Positions 6,961 through 14,360 of a stretch of DNA of 19,878 nt are shown here, piece by piece; position 1 is the first letter of the stretch; each line of letters begins with the position of its first letter. The stretch is taken from assembly GCA_003641795.1 (NCBI GenBank), contig QNAP01000005.1, forward strand, positions 1 through 19,878, given 5' to 3'. Both the position numbers and the translations under genes were made by a program. The notes beneath the pieces are model-generated. The model saw only the letters and a program-made list of their open reading frames with translations. It ran no database searches and was not told the origin of the DNA. Source of the DNA: Thermotogae bacterium. Its GTDB lineage: Bacteria; Thermotogota; Thermotogae; UBA12178.

Positions 6961-7822
6961 AACCGTCGTTGCCTATGTATGCCTTGCACCCGCGCTGATA
7001 CTCGCTGTTGTCTTCATGATAGTTCCCATGATCATGGTGTTTTACATCAGCTTTTCCAACTGGGACTTCGTAAATCCCGTTAAAAATTTTGTTGGGCTTA
7101 AGAACTACGTTTACATCTTCAGCGACGAGAAGTTTCTCAAGTCGATAAGAAACACCCTTTACTTCGCTGGCGTGAAGATACCACTCGATCTGGTAATTTC
7201 TTTATTCGTCGCGGTCCTGCTTGACAAGAAAATCAGGATGAAGAAGTTCTACAGGGTATCGTACTTCGCACCTGTGGTCACACCCATGGTCGCGGTGGCG
7301 CTTATATGGATCTGGCTCTTCGACCCGACGTTCGGCCCATTTAATCAGATACTCTCATTCGTGGGGCTGAAACCTTTGAAATGGCTTTACGATCCGAACT
7401 GGGCGATGCCGTCGGTGATCTTGTTTTCACTTTGGAAGGGACTCGGTTACGATATTATCATCTTCCTCGCAGGTCTTCAGTCTATACCGACCCATTTAAT
7501 AGAGGCGGCGTATATTGATGGAGCTAACTCGAGGCAGGCGTTTTTCAAAGTCACGCTTCCCCTTCTTTCCCCAATCGTCTATTTCGTTGTGCTTATGGGC
7601 ATTATAAACTCCTTTAAAGTTTTTACCCAAATATCTGTCATGACGCCGAGAGGTGGGCCGCTGTACAGTACTGGTGTTATGGTGTTCTACATATACCAGC
7701 AGGCGTTCGAAAATTACAGGATGGGAAGAGCTTCCGCGGCGTCACTCGTGTTGTTCTGTATGGTTATCGCCTTAACCCAGATTCAAAAGAGGCTCGGAAG
7801 GAAATCCGTTGAGTATTCATAA
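6923..7822 (+). CDS. CUT1 sugar ABC transporter permease (MalF/UgpA type)
   Basis: Inner-membrane permease of about 299 aa with six predicted helices: an N-terminal anchor at about 15-43, then helices near 78-100, 113-133, 162-185, 215-235 and 270-285. The cytoplasmic EAA loop that docks the ATPase is clear at 194-216 (EAAYIDGANSRQAFFKVTLP). The start is uncertain: TTG 6923 overlaps the dehydrogenase by 38 bases; GTG 6938 is the alternative, with GGGAG only one base before it. Translation is probably coupled to the dehydrogenase gene. It pairs with the next permease and the binding protein downstream. Confidence 0.92.
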   Translation: MGCGRVKKREHRETVVAYVCLAPALILAVVFMIVPMIMVFYISFSNWDFVNPVKNFVGLKNYVYIFSDEKFLKSIRNTLYFAGVKIPLDLVISLFVAVLLDKKIRMKKFYRVSYFAPVVTPMVAVALIWIWLFDPTFGPFNQILSFVGLKPLKWLYDPNWAMPSVILFSLWKGLGYDIIIFLAGLQSIPTHLIEAAYIDGANSRQAFFKVTLPLLSPIVYFVVLMGIINSFKVFTQISVMTPRGGPLYSTGVMVFYIYQQAFENYRMGRASAASLVLFCMVIALTQIQKRLGRKSVEYS

Positions 7823-7827
7823 GCGAG

Positions 7828-8661
7828 GTGATGGAGGCGAGGAAGTCGGTTAAGAAATCGTGGTACGTGCATTTACTGCTTTTCACAGGCACCGTGCTCA
7901 TGATTTTTCCCTTTATCTGGATGTTTCTATCTGCTTTTAAAACGGATCTGGACGTTTTTTCCTACCCACCAAAGTGGTTACCATCAACCTGGACTCTTGA
8001 AAATTTCCCCAGGGTTCTCGAAATGGTACCGTTCGTGAGATATTATTTGAACAGCATCGTAGTGACTTCCTCGATAACGTTCGGACAGGTTTTCCTGTCA
8101 ATATTAGCGGCTTACGCCTTAGCAAGACTCCACTTTCCGGGTAAGACCGCTGTAACGATTCTTCTACTGTCGACGATGATCATGCCTTTCCAGGTTACCT
8201 TAGTGCCGATGTTCATGATCGTGTATAAATTCGGCTGGATCGATACTTATCAGGGATTGATAGTACCCTTTTTGTTCAGTGGATTCTCCATTTTCTTCCT
8301 AAGACAGTTTTTTGTAACGATTCCCAAAGATCTCGAAGACGCCGCAAAGATAGATGGCTGCGGTTACTTCGGCATACTCTTCAATGTCATCATGCCCAAT
8401 TCCAAAGCCCCCATTGGAACGATCTCACTTTTTGTATTCTTGACGCATTGGAGGAGCTACCTATGGCCGCTCGTTGTCACCAACTCTCCAGAAATGCGAA
8501 CCCTGCCGGTAGGGCTCAAATACTTCGTGGAAGAGGGTGGCACCCAGTACAACCTGATGATGGCGGCATCGCTCATGGCGATCATTCCAGTGCTCATCGT
8601 GTATATAGTGGCGGAAAGGCACTTGGTTAAATCCACAACGTTAACCGGTTTGAAATTCTAA
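7828..8661 (+). CDS. CUT1 sugar ABC transporter permease (MalG/UgpE type)
   Basis: 277-aa inner-membrane permease, partner of the preceding gene. Six predicted helices, the first at about residues 13-36, and the EAA-type loop at 168-195 (DLEDAAKIDGCGYFGILFN, then VIMP), slightly atypical in reading EDAA rather than EAA. GTG 7828 or the adjacent ATG 7831 can start it; GCGAGGTG lies at 7823-7830, just 5 bases after the previous stop, so coupling is likely. No ATPase gene is found in the operon, as usual for Thermotogota, where a shared MalK/MsmX-like ATPase encoded elsewhere serves several importers. Confidence 0.92.
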   Translation: MMEARKSVKKSWYVHLLLFTGTVLMIFPFIWMFLSAFKTDLDVFSYPPKWLPSTWTLENFPRVLEMVPFVRYYLNSIVVTSSITFGQVFLSILAAYALARLHFPGKTAVTILLLSTMIMPFQVTLVPMFMIVYKFGWIDTYQGLIVPFLFSGFSIFFLRQFFVTIPKDLEDAAKIDGCGYFGILFNVIMPNSKAPIGTISLFVFLTHWRSYLWPLVVTNSPEMRTLPVGLKYFVEEGGTQYNLMMAASLMAIIPVLIVYIVAERHLVKSTTLTGLKF

Positions 8662-8686
8662 ACCCTAAGTGAGGAGGTGTTTTGCT

Positions 8687-9913
8687 GTGAAGAGGTTTCT
8701 TTTAGTGGCGTTGGTGGTGTTTCTCACGATCACGGCGCTTTCTGTGGAGATCGTGTTTTGGTACCCCTTGAGCGGATCGAAGGGGCAGGTTTTTAAGGAG
8801 CTCGTCGCCAGATTCGAAAAGGTGTATCCGGATGTGAAAGTGAAACTCGTTTATACGGGTAAGTACAGTGACACCGCGCAGAAGGTTGTATCCGCTTTGG
8901 CGACCAAGAGCTTGCCCAATGGTGGTATTATCCCTGCCGGGCCTATCTTCACAGGTGCTTACGGAAACTACAAGATTCTGGAGTACATCGAAAGCGATTC
9001 CGAATTTAACATGAGTGACTTCTATGAGGTTGGGTGGGACTACGCTAAGTACAAGGGCAAGATATGTGCCATACCTTACAACATAAGCACCCCGGTTCTT
9101 ATATACAACAAAGAACTCATGGCTGAAGCCGGGCTCGACCCCAGCAAACCGCCGGAGACATGGGCCGAATTGCTGGAATACGCCAAAAAGATAACGAAGG
9201 ATTTGAACGACGACGGCGAGCCCGATGTGTGGGGGTTGAACATCAAAGACACCCCTTGGATTTTCAAGGCGATGCTCTTTCAAAACGATTGTGGGATTAT
9301 AGATTCAAATACTCTCACCCCTCTCTTTGACGGTCCAAAGGGTGTGGAAGCGGCTACTTTCTGGAAGAAGTTAGTCGATGAAAAAGCCATGCCGGTTGGG
9401 ATGCACAATCTGGCTGATAAACAGTTCATGTCCGGGACGCTCGGTTTTTACATGGGAAGCTCTTCAAGGATAGGAAAATGGAGTGGAAAGCTACCCTTCG
9501 AAGTCGGTGTCGCGTTCCTCCCGAAGATGGTTAAGAGGGCTATACCGATAGGCGGCGCTGTTCTCGTCTTGTTCCCACACAGCAAGGCGGAAGACGATGC
9601 CGTGTGGAAGCTCATAAAATGGCTTGTATCGCCCGAGAACCTCGGAGAATTCTGCATAATGACTGGCTATATCCCCATAAGGAAGTCCGTCCTCGAGGTG
9701 CCGAAGGTCAGAAAATTCATGGAAGAAAACCCCAATTACAGGGTTGCGTTTGAACAGATGAAATATGGAAGGGCATACTGGCATTTCGAACAGATGGGTA
9801 CGATGGACGCACTTTTGTACGAATACCTTGACAAGATCGAAAGGGGTGTGTTAACCCCCGAAGAGGCGATGAAAGAGGCGGCTGAGAAGCTTAGGAAGGA
9901 GATAGAGAGTTAA
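8687..9913 (+). CDS. sugar ABC transporter substrate-binding protein (UgpB/MalE type)
   Basis: 408-aa exported solute-binding protein that hands its ligand to the two permeases encoded just before it. GTG 8687 follows GAGGAGGTG (8671-8679). It begins with a classical signal peptide (KRFLLVALVVFLTITALS), with no lipobox cysteine, so it is either released to the periplasm or held by its signal. The mature part shows family 1 binding-protein patterns: IVFWYPLSG, FKELVARFEKVYPDV, the hinge segment YNISTPVLIYNKELMAEAGL and PETWAELLEYAKKI. Ligands of this family include oligosaccharides, glycerol-3-phosphate and polyols; the sequence alone does not choose. It is followed with a 1-base stop/start overlap (TAATG). 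Confidence 0.93.
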   Translation: MKRFLLVALVVFLTITALSVEIVFWYPLSGSKGQVFKELVARFEKVYPDVKVKLVYTGKYSDTAQKVVSALATKSLPNGGIIPAGPIFTGAYGNYKILEYIESDSEFNMSDFYEVGWDYAKYKGKICAIPYNISTPVLIYNKELMAEAGLDPSKPPETWAELLEYAKKITKDLNDDGEPDVWGLNIKDTPWIFKAMLFQNDCGIIDSNTLTPLFDGPKGVEAATFWKKLVDEKAMPVGMHNLADKQFMSGTLGFYMGSSSRIGKWSGKLPFEVGVAFLPKMVKRAIPIGGAVLVLFPHSKAEDDAVWKLIKWLVSPENLGEFCIMTGYIPIRKSVLEVPKVRKFMEENPNYRVAFEQMKYGRAYWHFEQMGTMDALLYEYLDKIERGVLTPEEAMKEAAEKLRKEIES

Positions 9914-10689
9914 TGGACTTTAAGCTCTCCTTCTCAACCGCGGCTCTATTCCCAAGAAATAGCGTTGAATCTCTAAAGCTTGTAGAAGAAGCCGGATTCC
10001 ATTATGCGGAGTTGATGCCTCAATGTTTGGAAGAGACAAAGCCACGTTTTGCGAAAGAGATAAAAACCCATGTAAAATTAAAAATTGCTTCTGTACATTT
10101 CCCGCTCGTTTTTCAACCGGTGTTTTACAACCCCTATCCCGGGATGATGAAGGAGGCGAAAAACCTAATAGATGATGTTACCGCACTGGCAGGTGACTTG
10201 GCGGCGGAGATCATCGTTATCCATCCACCTTACTTCGCCGACGAGGTCGTTGAAAGCCTTTTTTACACCCCGGTCATGGACAACATGAGGTATCTATGTG
10301 AAAAAGCCAGCAGAAACGGTGTGAAGGTCGCTCTCGAGAATTCACCAAAAGGTGGCCGCACAGTGGAAGAGATGCTCCAGATGATACACGCTGTGGGTCA
10401 TGAGAATATCTTTCCGATGCTGGATACCACAGAAGCAGTTGAATCTGGCCAAGATCCCGTAGATATGCTAAAAAGACTGGACGTAATTCATATACACGCC
10501 AGTGGCCACAAGGGAAAGGTCAAACACATTCCCCCAGGTGAAGACGAATTCGACTGGATGAAGATCATCTTGGTCTTGTGTGAAAAGCATTTCTCCGGAT
10601 TTTTTACCGTGGAACCGTCTTACAGGTATTTTTTGGAAAAACCGGTGGAGAAAATGAAAAACGTGCTGAAGTTTTTGAGTGGTTTGTGA
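9913..10689 (+). CDS. xylose isomerase-like TIM-barrel protein (sugar isomerase/epimerase)
   Basis: 258-aa member of the AP-endonuclease-2/xylose-isomerase-like fold, which interconverts ketoses or epimerises them with a divalent metal. Likely metal ligands are Glu142 (VALENSP), Asp171 (MLDTTE), His195 (IHIHASG) and Glu234 (TVEPSYRYF); His62 and His104 (VIHPP) lie on the barrel mouth. The start ATG overlaps the stop of the binding protein (TAATG), showing tight coupling. It probably turns the imported sugar, or its oxidised form, into the isomer needed for phosphorylation and aldol cleavage. Hydroxypyruvate isomerase and inosose dehydratase relatives have the same fold, so the reaction could also be dehydration. 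Confidence 0.85.
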   Translation: MDFKLSFSTAALFPRNSVESLKLVEEAGFHYAELMPQCLEETKPRFAKEIKTHVKLKIASVHFPLVFQPVFYNPYPGMMKEAKNLIDDVTALAGDLAAEIIVIHPPYFADEVVESLFYTPVMDNMRYLCEKASRNGVKVALENSPKGGRTVEEMLQMIHAVGHENIFPMLDTTEAVESGQDPVDMLKRLDVIHIHASGHKGKVKHIPPGEDEFDWMKIILVLCEKHFSGFFTVEPSYRYFLEKPVEKMKNVLKFLSGL

Positions 10690-10708
10690 CAAGGGAAAGG
10701 GAATAGCT

Positions 10709-11683
10709 GTGAAAGCCGGGATTATAGTGAACGCATCGGCCGGTAAGTTCGGATATATAAAGAAAGTGATATCGAGGCTTAAAGAAGTCTTTGAAGAGAT
10801 AGTCACCGGCTCCGGCAGGTTCGGTGGAGATTTTTTAGAAGATGTCGAAACGATAGACGTTGCTTTCAACGATTTTAAAAACGCGATCGGAAGTTTGACG
10901 GTCGAACTTTCAAAGCGCTCAGACGTTATAGTCAGTGTTGGTGGAGATGGCACCGCAAATCTTGTAGCGGCGACAATCATTGATGAGGGGTTGGACATTC
11001 CCTTAATGGGTATAGCTGGGGGGACCGCAAACGTCGGCCCCCTCATACGTTTTTCTTTTGAAACTGTGGAGAAGCCTTCACATGTTGAGTTTATAGATTG
11101 TTTGAAAGTTTGGAAGGACGAGGAACATGTGGGATACGCTTTCGTGGACGCGGTTTTTGGGGACACCTTTTTGGGAACTTTGAATGGAGGGATGGTCAAT
11201 CTCAGCGTTGAAGATTTCCTCAAATCGGGGAAGAAAGTTCCAAAGAAGCCACGCGATGATGTTGTCAAAAAGCTCGAGGTTTTGAAGAACGGAAAGGAAG
11301 TCCCCTTGAGATCGAGAAGAGTTGCCCAGGTTGTGGCGTCTCCCTTAAACTCATCGACTTTTTACATAGGAAAAGCGGCGACTGGGATCCTTTCATGGGC
11401 TTCCTTCCTTGAATCGAGAGGGATTTTAGTCCTGTCGAGCAGGGTTATCGTGGATTCGCATGTTAGTGAATCGGACCTGAACGAACCTGTGCTCGTTGAA
11501 CAGATCCTGTTTGGAGAAGAGACGATTGAAATAAAGGGTTTTGATAGGAGCGTTTATCTTGTACTCGACGGTAACCCGGTGTGCGAGTGTGATCGTCCAA
11601 TAAAACTGGAAGGACTAAGAAATTGTGTAAAGGTTGTAACAAAGGGACAGAGCTGTGACTGGCCAGTGGGGTGGAAAACATGA
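10709..11683 (+). CDS. AcoX / ATP-NAD kinase-fold protein
   Basis: 324-aa protein with the kinase fold shared by NAD kinase and diacylglycerol kinase. The signature VGGDGT lies at 77-82, followed by GIAGGTANVGP at 101-111, the counterpart of the second glycine-rich loop; residues 1-13 form the first strand and turn (KAGIIVNASAGK). The overall plan is that of the AcoX group (COG3199) rather than housekeeping NAD kinase. AcoX proteins are known beside acetoin/2,3-butanediol genes, with no settled function. GTG 10709 is chosen for the AAAGGGA before it (about 10696-10702); an upstream GTG in frame would overlap the previous gene. It is the only candidate small-molecule kinase in the operon, so it may phosphorylate the pathway intermediate. 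Substrate NAD remains possible. Confidence 0.75.
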   Translation: MKAGIIVNASAGKFGYIKKVISRLKEVFEEIVTGSGRFGGDFLEDVETIDVAFNDFKNAIGSLTVELSKRSDVIVSVGGDGTANLVAATIIDEGLDIPLMGIAGGTANVGPLIRFSFETVEKPSHVEFIDCLKVWKDEEHVGYAFVDAVFGDTFLGTLNGGMVNLSVEDFLKSGKKVPKKPRDDVVKKLEVLKNGKEVPLRSRRVAQVVASPLNSSTFYIGKAATGILSWASFLESRGILVLSSRVIVDSHVSESDLNEPVLVEQILFGEETIEIKGFDRSVYLVLDGNPVCECDRPIKLEGLRNCVKVVTKGQSCDWPVGWKT

Positions 11684-12741
11684 AGGTGGAAAGGGAAAAG
11701 TTACTCGAGTTTACAGCCAACGTGATGAAGAAGATGGGTTGTAATGATGGGAGTGCAAAAGCCGTTGCTGAGGTGCTCGTCGAAGCTGATATGAGAGGGA
11801 TATCGTCGCACGGAGTGGCGCGGCTAAAGCGCTACATCAACCACATAAACGAAGGAATCATCGATCCACGTGGCGAACCCACGGTGGTTTTTGAAACACC
11901 GCTTTCCTTGGTCGTTGACGGAAACAACGGGGTTGGACAGTACGTTGCCAAAGTTTCCATGGGAAAGGTCATAGAAAAAGCAAGGACGTGTGGCATAGGC
12001 ATGGCAAGCGTTCGCAACTCAAACCATTATGGAATAGCAGGATATTACGCTGAAATGGCTGTAAAGAACGGGTTGGTCGGGATATCGCTTACAAATACAG
12101 CTCCGATGGTAGTTCCCACGTTTTCAAAGAGAGCTCTTTTAGGGACAAACCCGATCGCCTTTGCGTTCCCCATCTGTGGGAGGCATCCCATACTCATAGA
12201 CATGTCTACAAGTGTTGTAGCAAGGGGAAAGCTGGAAGTGTACTCCAGATTAAGGAAAGAGATACCGAAGGGCTGGGCAGTAGATGAAACAGGTCATACG
12301 ACTTCGAATCCTGAAAGGGTCCTCACGAATTTGAAAGAAAGAAGGGGAGGCGGACTTCTTCCCCTCGGTGGCGAGAGTGAGGCGTTCGGAGGTCACAAAG
12401 GTTACGGATTGGCACTCTTGGTTGAACTTTTATGCTCCGGATTATCACTCGGCGCATTCAGCTATGATACTTACACGGGCAAGGGCAAAGTAACGCACTT
12501 CTTTGCCGCGTTCGATTTATCTCTTTTCGGCGATCCGGAACAGATAAAAGCCTACGTCATCGAATTAACAAACGTTTTGGAAAGTGCCGAAAAGGCGATC
12601 GGCGAGGATAGAATCTACATACACGGGGAAAAGGAGTACGAAAGACGCGAAGAATCGCTCAGAAATGGTGTAGTAGAGATCGATGTGCCAACCTACCAGG
12701 AGCTGGAGAAGATCGCCGAAGATCTTCGCGTTCCCTGGTAG
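11680..12741 (+). CDS. malate/L-lactate dehydrogenase-family oxidoreductase (Ldh_2)
   Basis: 353-aa NAD(P)-dependent 2-oxoacid reductase of the family that holds archaeal-type malate dehydrogenase, ureidoglycolate dehydrogenase and 2,3-diketogulonate reductase. It is unrelated to Rossmann-fold lactate dehydrogenases. Motifs are SSHGVARLKRY from residue 42 (His44), the catalytic NSNHYG at 113-118 (His116), a TNTAP/GTNPIAFAFP segment, the DMSTSVVARGK stretch, and GGHKGYGLALLVE. ATG 11680 overlaps the previous stop as ATGA and has GGGGTGG just upstream. In this operon it probably reduces or oxidises a 2-oxo or 2-hydroxy sugar acid, or the fragment released by the aldolase. Confidence 0.9.
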   Translation: MKVEREKLLEFTANVMKKMGCNDGSAKAVAEVLVEADMRGISSHGVARLKRYINHINEGIIDPRGEPTVVFETPLSLVVDGNNGVGQYVAKVSMGKVIEKARTCGIGMASVRNSNHYGIAGYYAEMAVKNGLVGISLTNTAPMVVPTFSKRALLGTNPIAFAFPICGRHPILIDMSTSVVARGKLEVYSRLRKEIPKGWAVDETGHTTSNPERVLTNLKERRGGGLLPLGGESEAFGGHKGYGLALLVELLCSGLSLGAFSYDTYTGKGKVTHFFAAFDLSLFGDPEQIKAYVIELTNVLESAEKAIGEDRIYIHGEKEYERREESLRNGVVEIDVPTYQELEKIAEDLRVPW

Positions 12742-12759
12742 AAAGGGGAGATGAAAGGC

Positions 12760-13746
12760 ATGGACGTGCTTCTGCGAGCCCTTGAGGCCTTCGCGGTAGG
12801 CGATGCCATGGGCATGCCCACCGAGTTTATGACCCTGGAGATGATACACAACAGGTTCGGGCTGATAGATCATCTGATAGATCCTTCTTGTTCCTTTATT
12901 CACAAAAATCTCAAGAAAGGGCAAATAACGGACGATACCGAGCAGGTGCTTTATTTGATTGAAACGTTTTACAAAAAAGGATCCATTACCATCGGGGCTG
13001 TTGTCGAAGCACTCTGCCGATGGATCGAAGAAACCCAGGCGGAAGAAAAAGGATACGTAGGGCCAAATACCTCAAAGGCACTGAAGAAGATACGAGCAGG
13101 TGAAAATCCTGAAGAAGCTGGCAAGGATGGTACAACGTGTGGGGCGGCGATGAGAGTCCTGGCACCGGTCCTTTGCGTAGGTGACGATGAAGAGAAGCTC
13201 AAAGAGGCTGTATGGGTGTGTTCTATCCCCACTCACAACACGAACTTAGCCTTGGAAGCGGCGATGAGTCTGGGCTTTGGGTTCTATGTTGCCGTCGCCG
13301 GTGCTTCGTTCAGGGAGATAATCAACTCGATACTCGAAGGAGCAAGGGTGGGCAAGGAAATGTCAAATGTCAGGTTCGCTGGAGCTTCCACGGGAACAAG
13401 GATAAGGTATGCCTTAGATGAAATAAGCAACTCTCGATCCGTTGAGGAAGCCATGTCTTTCGTGTATAATGTTATCGGAACTAATATGGAGTCCAACGAG
13501 GTTGTACCCGCTGCAGTATCAATCTTTGCCTATGCGAAAGGCGATGTGTGGCTCGCCATACGCATGGGGGCTTCCATAGGCGGTGATACCGACACCATAG
13601 CCGCGATCGCTGGTGCGCTTTCCTGCCTCTACAACCGTGGACACAATATCCCCGATGAAATCCTCGAAGAAGTGATCTCTGTCAACGGATTGGACCTTAG
13701 GGGATTCGCCAAGATGGCGTGGAAAATGCGGGGAGAAAAGTTATGA
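12760..13746 (+). CDS. ADP-ribosylglycohydrolase-family protein
   Basis: 328-aa all-helical member of the ADP-ribosyl-glycohydrolase (ARH/DraG) family. The binuclear metal site is intact: GDAMGMPTEF at 14-23, TDDTEQ at 57-62 and GGDTDTIAAIAGA at 274-286, which supply the aspartates that bind two divalent ions. The family removes ADP-ribose from proteins, nucleic acids or small molecules by attack on an N- or O-glycosidic bond. ATG 12760 is favoured over ATG 12751 because AAAGGGGAG (12742-12750) abuts the latter. It stands within a sugar-catabolic operon next to a NAD-kinase-fold gene, not beside nitrogenase or toxin genes, so a metabolic glycosidase role (for example on a ribosyl compound) should be considered. 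Confidence 0.88.
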   Translation: MDVLLRALEAFAVGDAMGMPTEFMTLEMIHNRFGLIDHLIDPSCSFIHKNLKKGQITDDTEQVLYLIETFYKKGSITIGAVVEALCRWIEETQAEEKGYVGPNTSKALKKIRAGENPEEAGKDGTTCGAAMRVLAPVLCVGDDEEKLKEAVWVCSIPTHNTNLALEAAMSLGFGFYVAVAGASFREIINSILEGARVGKEMSNVRFAGASTGTRIRYALDEISNSRSVEEAMSFVYNVIGTNMESNEVVPAAVSIFAYAKGDVWLAIRMGASIGGDTDTIAAIAGALSCLYNRGHNIPDEILEEVISVNGLDLRGFAKMAWKMRGEKL

Positions 13747-13952
13747 TCGCGATCTTTTTAGCAACGATCAATGTGGGTGTTGCGTACGGTGTGTTCAACT
13801 TAAGATTGATACAATATCTTTCCGGCCAGTTCGGCTCGCGCTCTACACCCAGCGGGCTTATCTTTTTGGGGTTATTCTTGACGGTCTTCCTCAATCCCCT
13901 CTTTGGCTTCCTGAGCGATAAACTCAAAAGCGAACGCCTTTTATATTTGTAG
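13743..13952 (+). pseudogene. truncated major facilitator superfamily transporter
   Basis: ATG 13743 overlaps the previous stop as ATGA, so this was the next operon gene. The 69 codons contain two predicted helices (IAIFLATINVGVAYGVF and GLIFLGLFLTVFLNPLF) followed by GFLSDKLKSER, which matches the conserved helix 2-3 loop (motif A) of the superfamily. An intact transporter has about 400 residues and 12 helices. Similarity ends at a TAG (13950-13952), exactly where the IstB-like remnant begins, so insertion of an element followed by deletion is the likely cause. What remains cannot transport. Confidence 0.75.
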
Positions 13953-14092
13953 TATTGGACAGACTCTTACATCATTGCACGATAGTAAACATTCGAGGGA
14001 AGAGCTACAGATTGGGAGAGAAGCAAAAGACAGGGCTTGTAGGTATCCAGACGACGGTAGATGGAAGCGAAACACTGCGCAAAACTGCTTGA
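13952..14092 (+). mobile_element. remnant of IS21-family IstB (helper ATPase) C-terminus
   Basis: The frame starting VLDRLLHHCTIVNIRGKSYRLG (split here as VLDRLLHHCTI and VNIRGKSYRLG) reproduces the conserved end of IstB, the ATPase that assists IS21-type transposases. It ends at TGA 14090-14092. Only about 47 codons remain. The Walker motifs, the whole of istA and any recognisable terminal repeats are missing, so the element is dead. Its left boundary coincides with the break in the MFS transporter gene, marking the likely insertion or deletion junction near 13945-13955. Confidence 0.7.
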
Positions 14093-14360
14093 TGAAAGCA
14101 CGCTATCTGGCCGATGTTTTTGCGCGTTTTTATCGATGTTGACATAGCCTGTTTGGATGCTTCCTCAGCGCTCGCGATGCTGAAAGATCAACAACACGTT
14201 TGCAAAGACAAAGGTAAAAAAGATTGACTGGTGAGAGAAATTGTTAAAAAGCTCTGGGAATTATCTTGCACAAGAAGAAAGCCATCTCTGGCAACTTGAC
14301 AATATTGAGATATTACCAAGAGTGGGAGAAGAATCAGCGAATGGCATTGGAAAAGCAAGA
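14093..14360. other. gap between converging operons, no gene seen
   Basis: No gene is supported between the IstB remnant and the end of the large lipoprotein gene. Short plus-strand frames here have no recognisable domain. GCGCAAAA (14077-14084) and TTTTGCGC (14118-14125) form an inverted repeat that may be left over from the element. A weak hairpin AATAT/ATATT (14301-14314) is the only structure near the end of the minus-strand operon; no convincing terminator for either operon was found. Confidence 0.4.

Noticed and set aside
8702..9283. 193-codon open frame opposite the binding-protein gene
   Set aside because: It lies wholly antisense to a clear solute-binding protein, with no ribosome site or recognisable domain.
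10468..11268. 266-codon open frame antisense to the isomerase and AcoX-like genes
   Set aside because: Serine/proline/threonine-rich composition typical of the reverse frame of purine-rich genes; both plus-strand genes have clear motifs.
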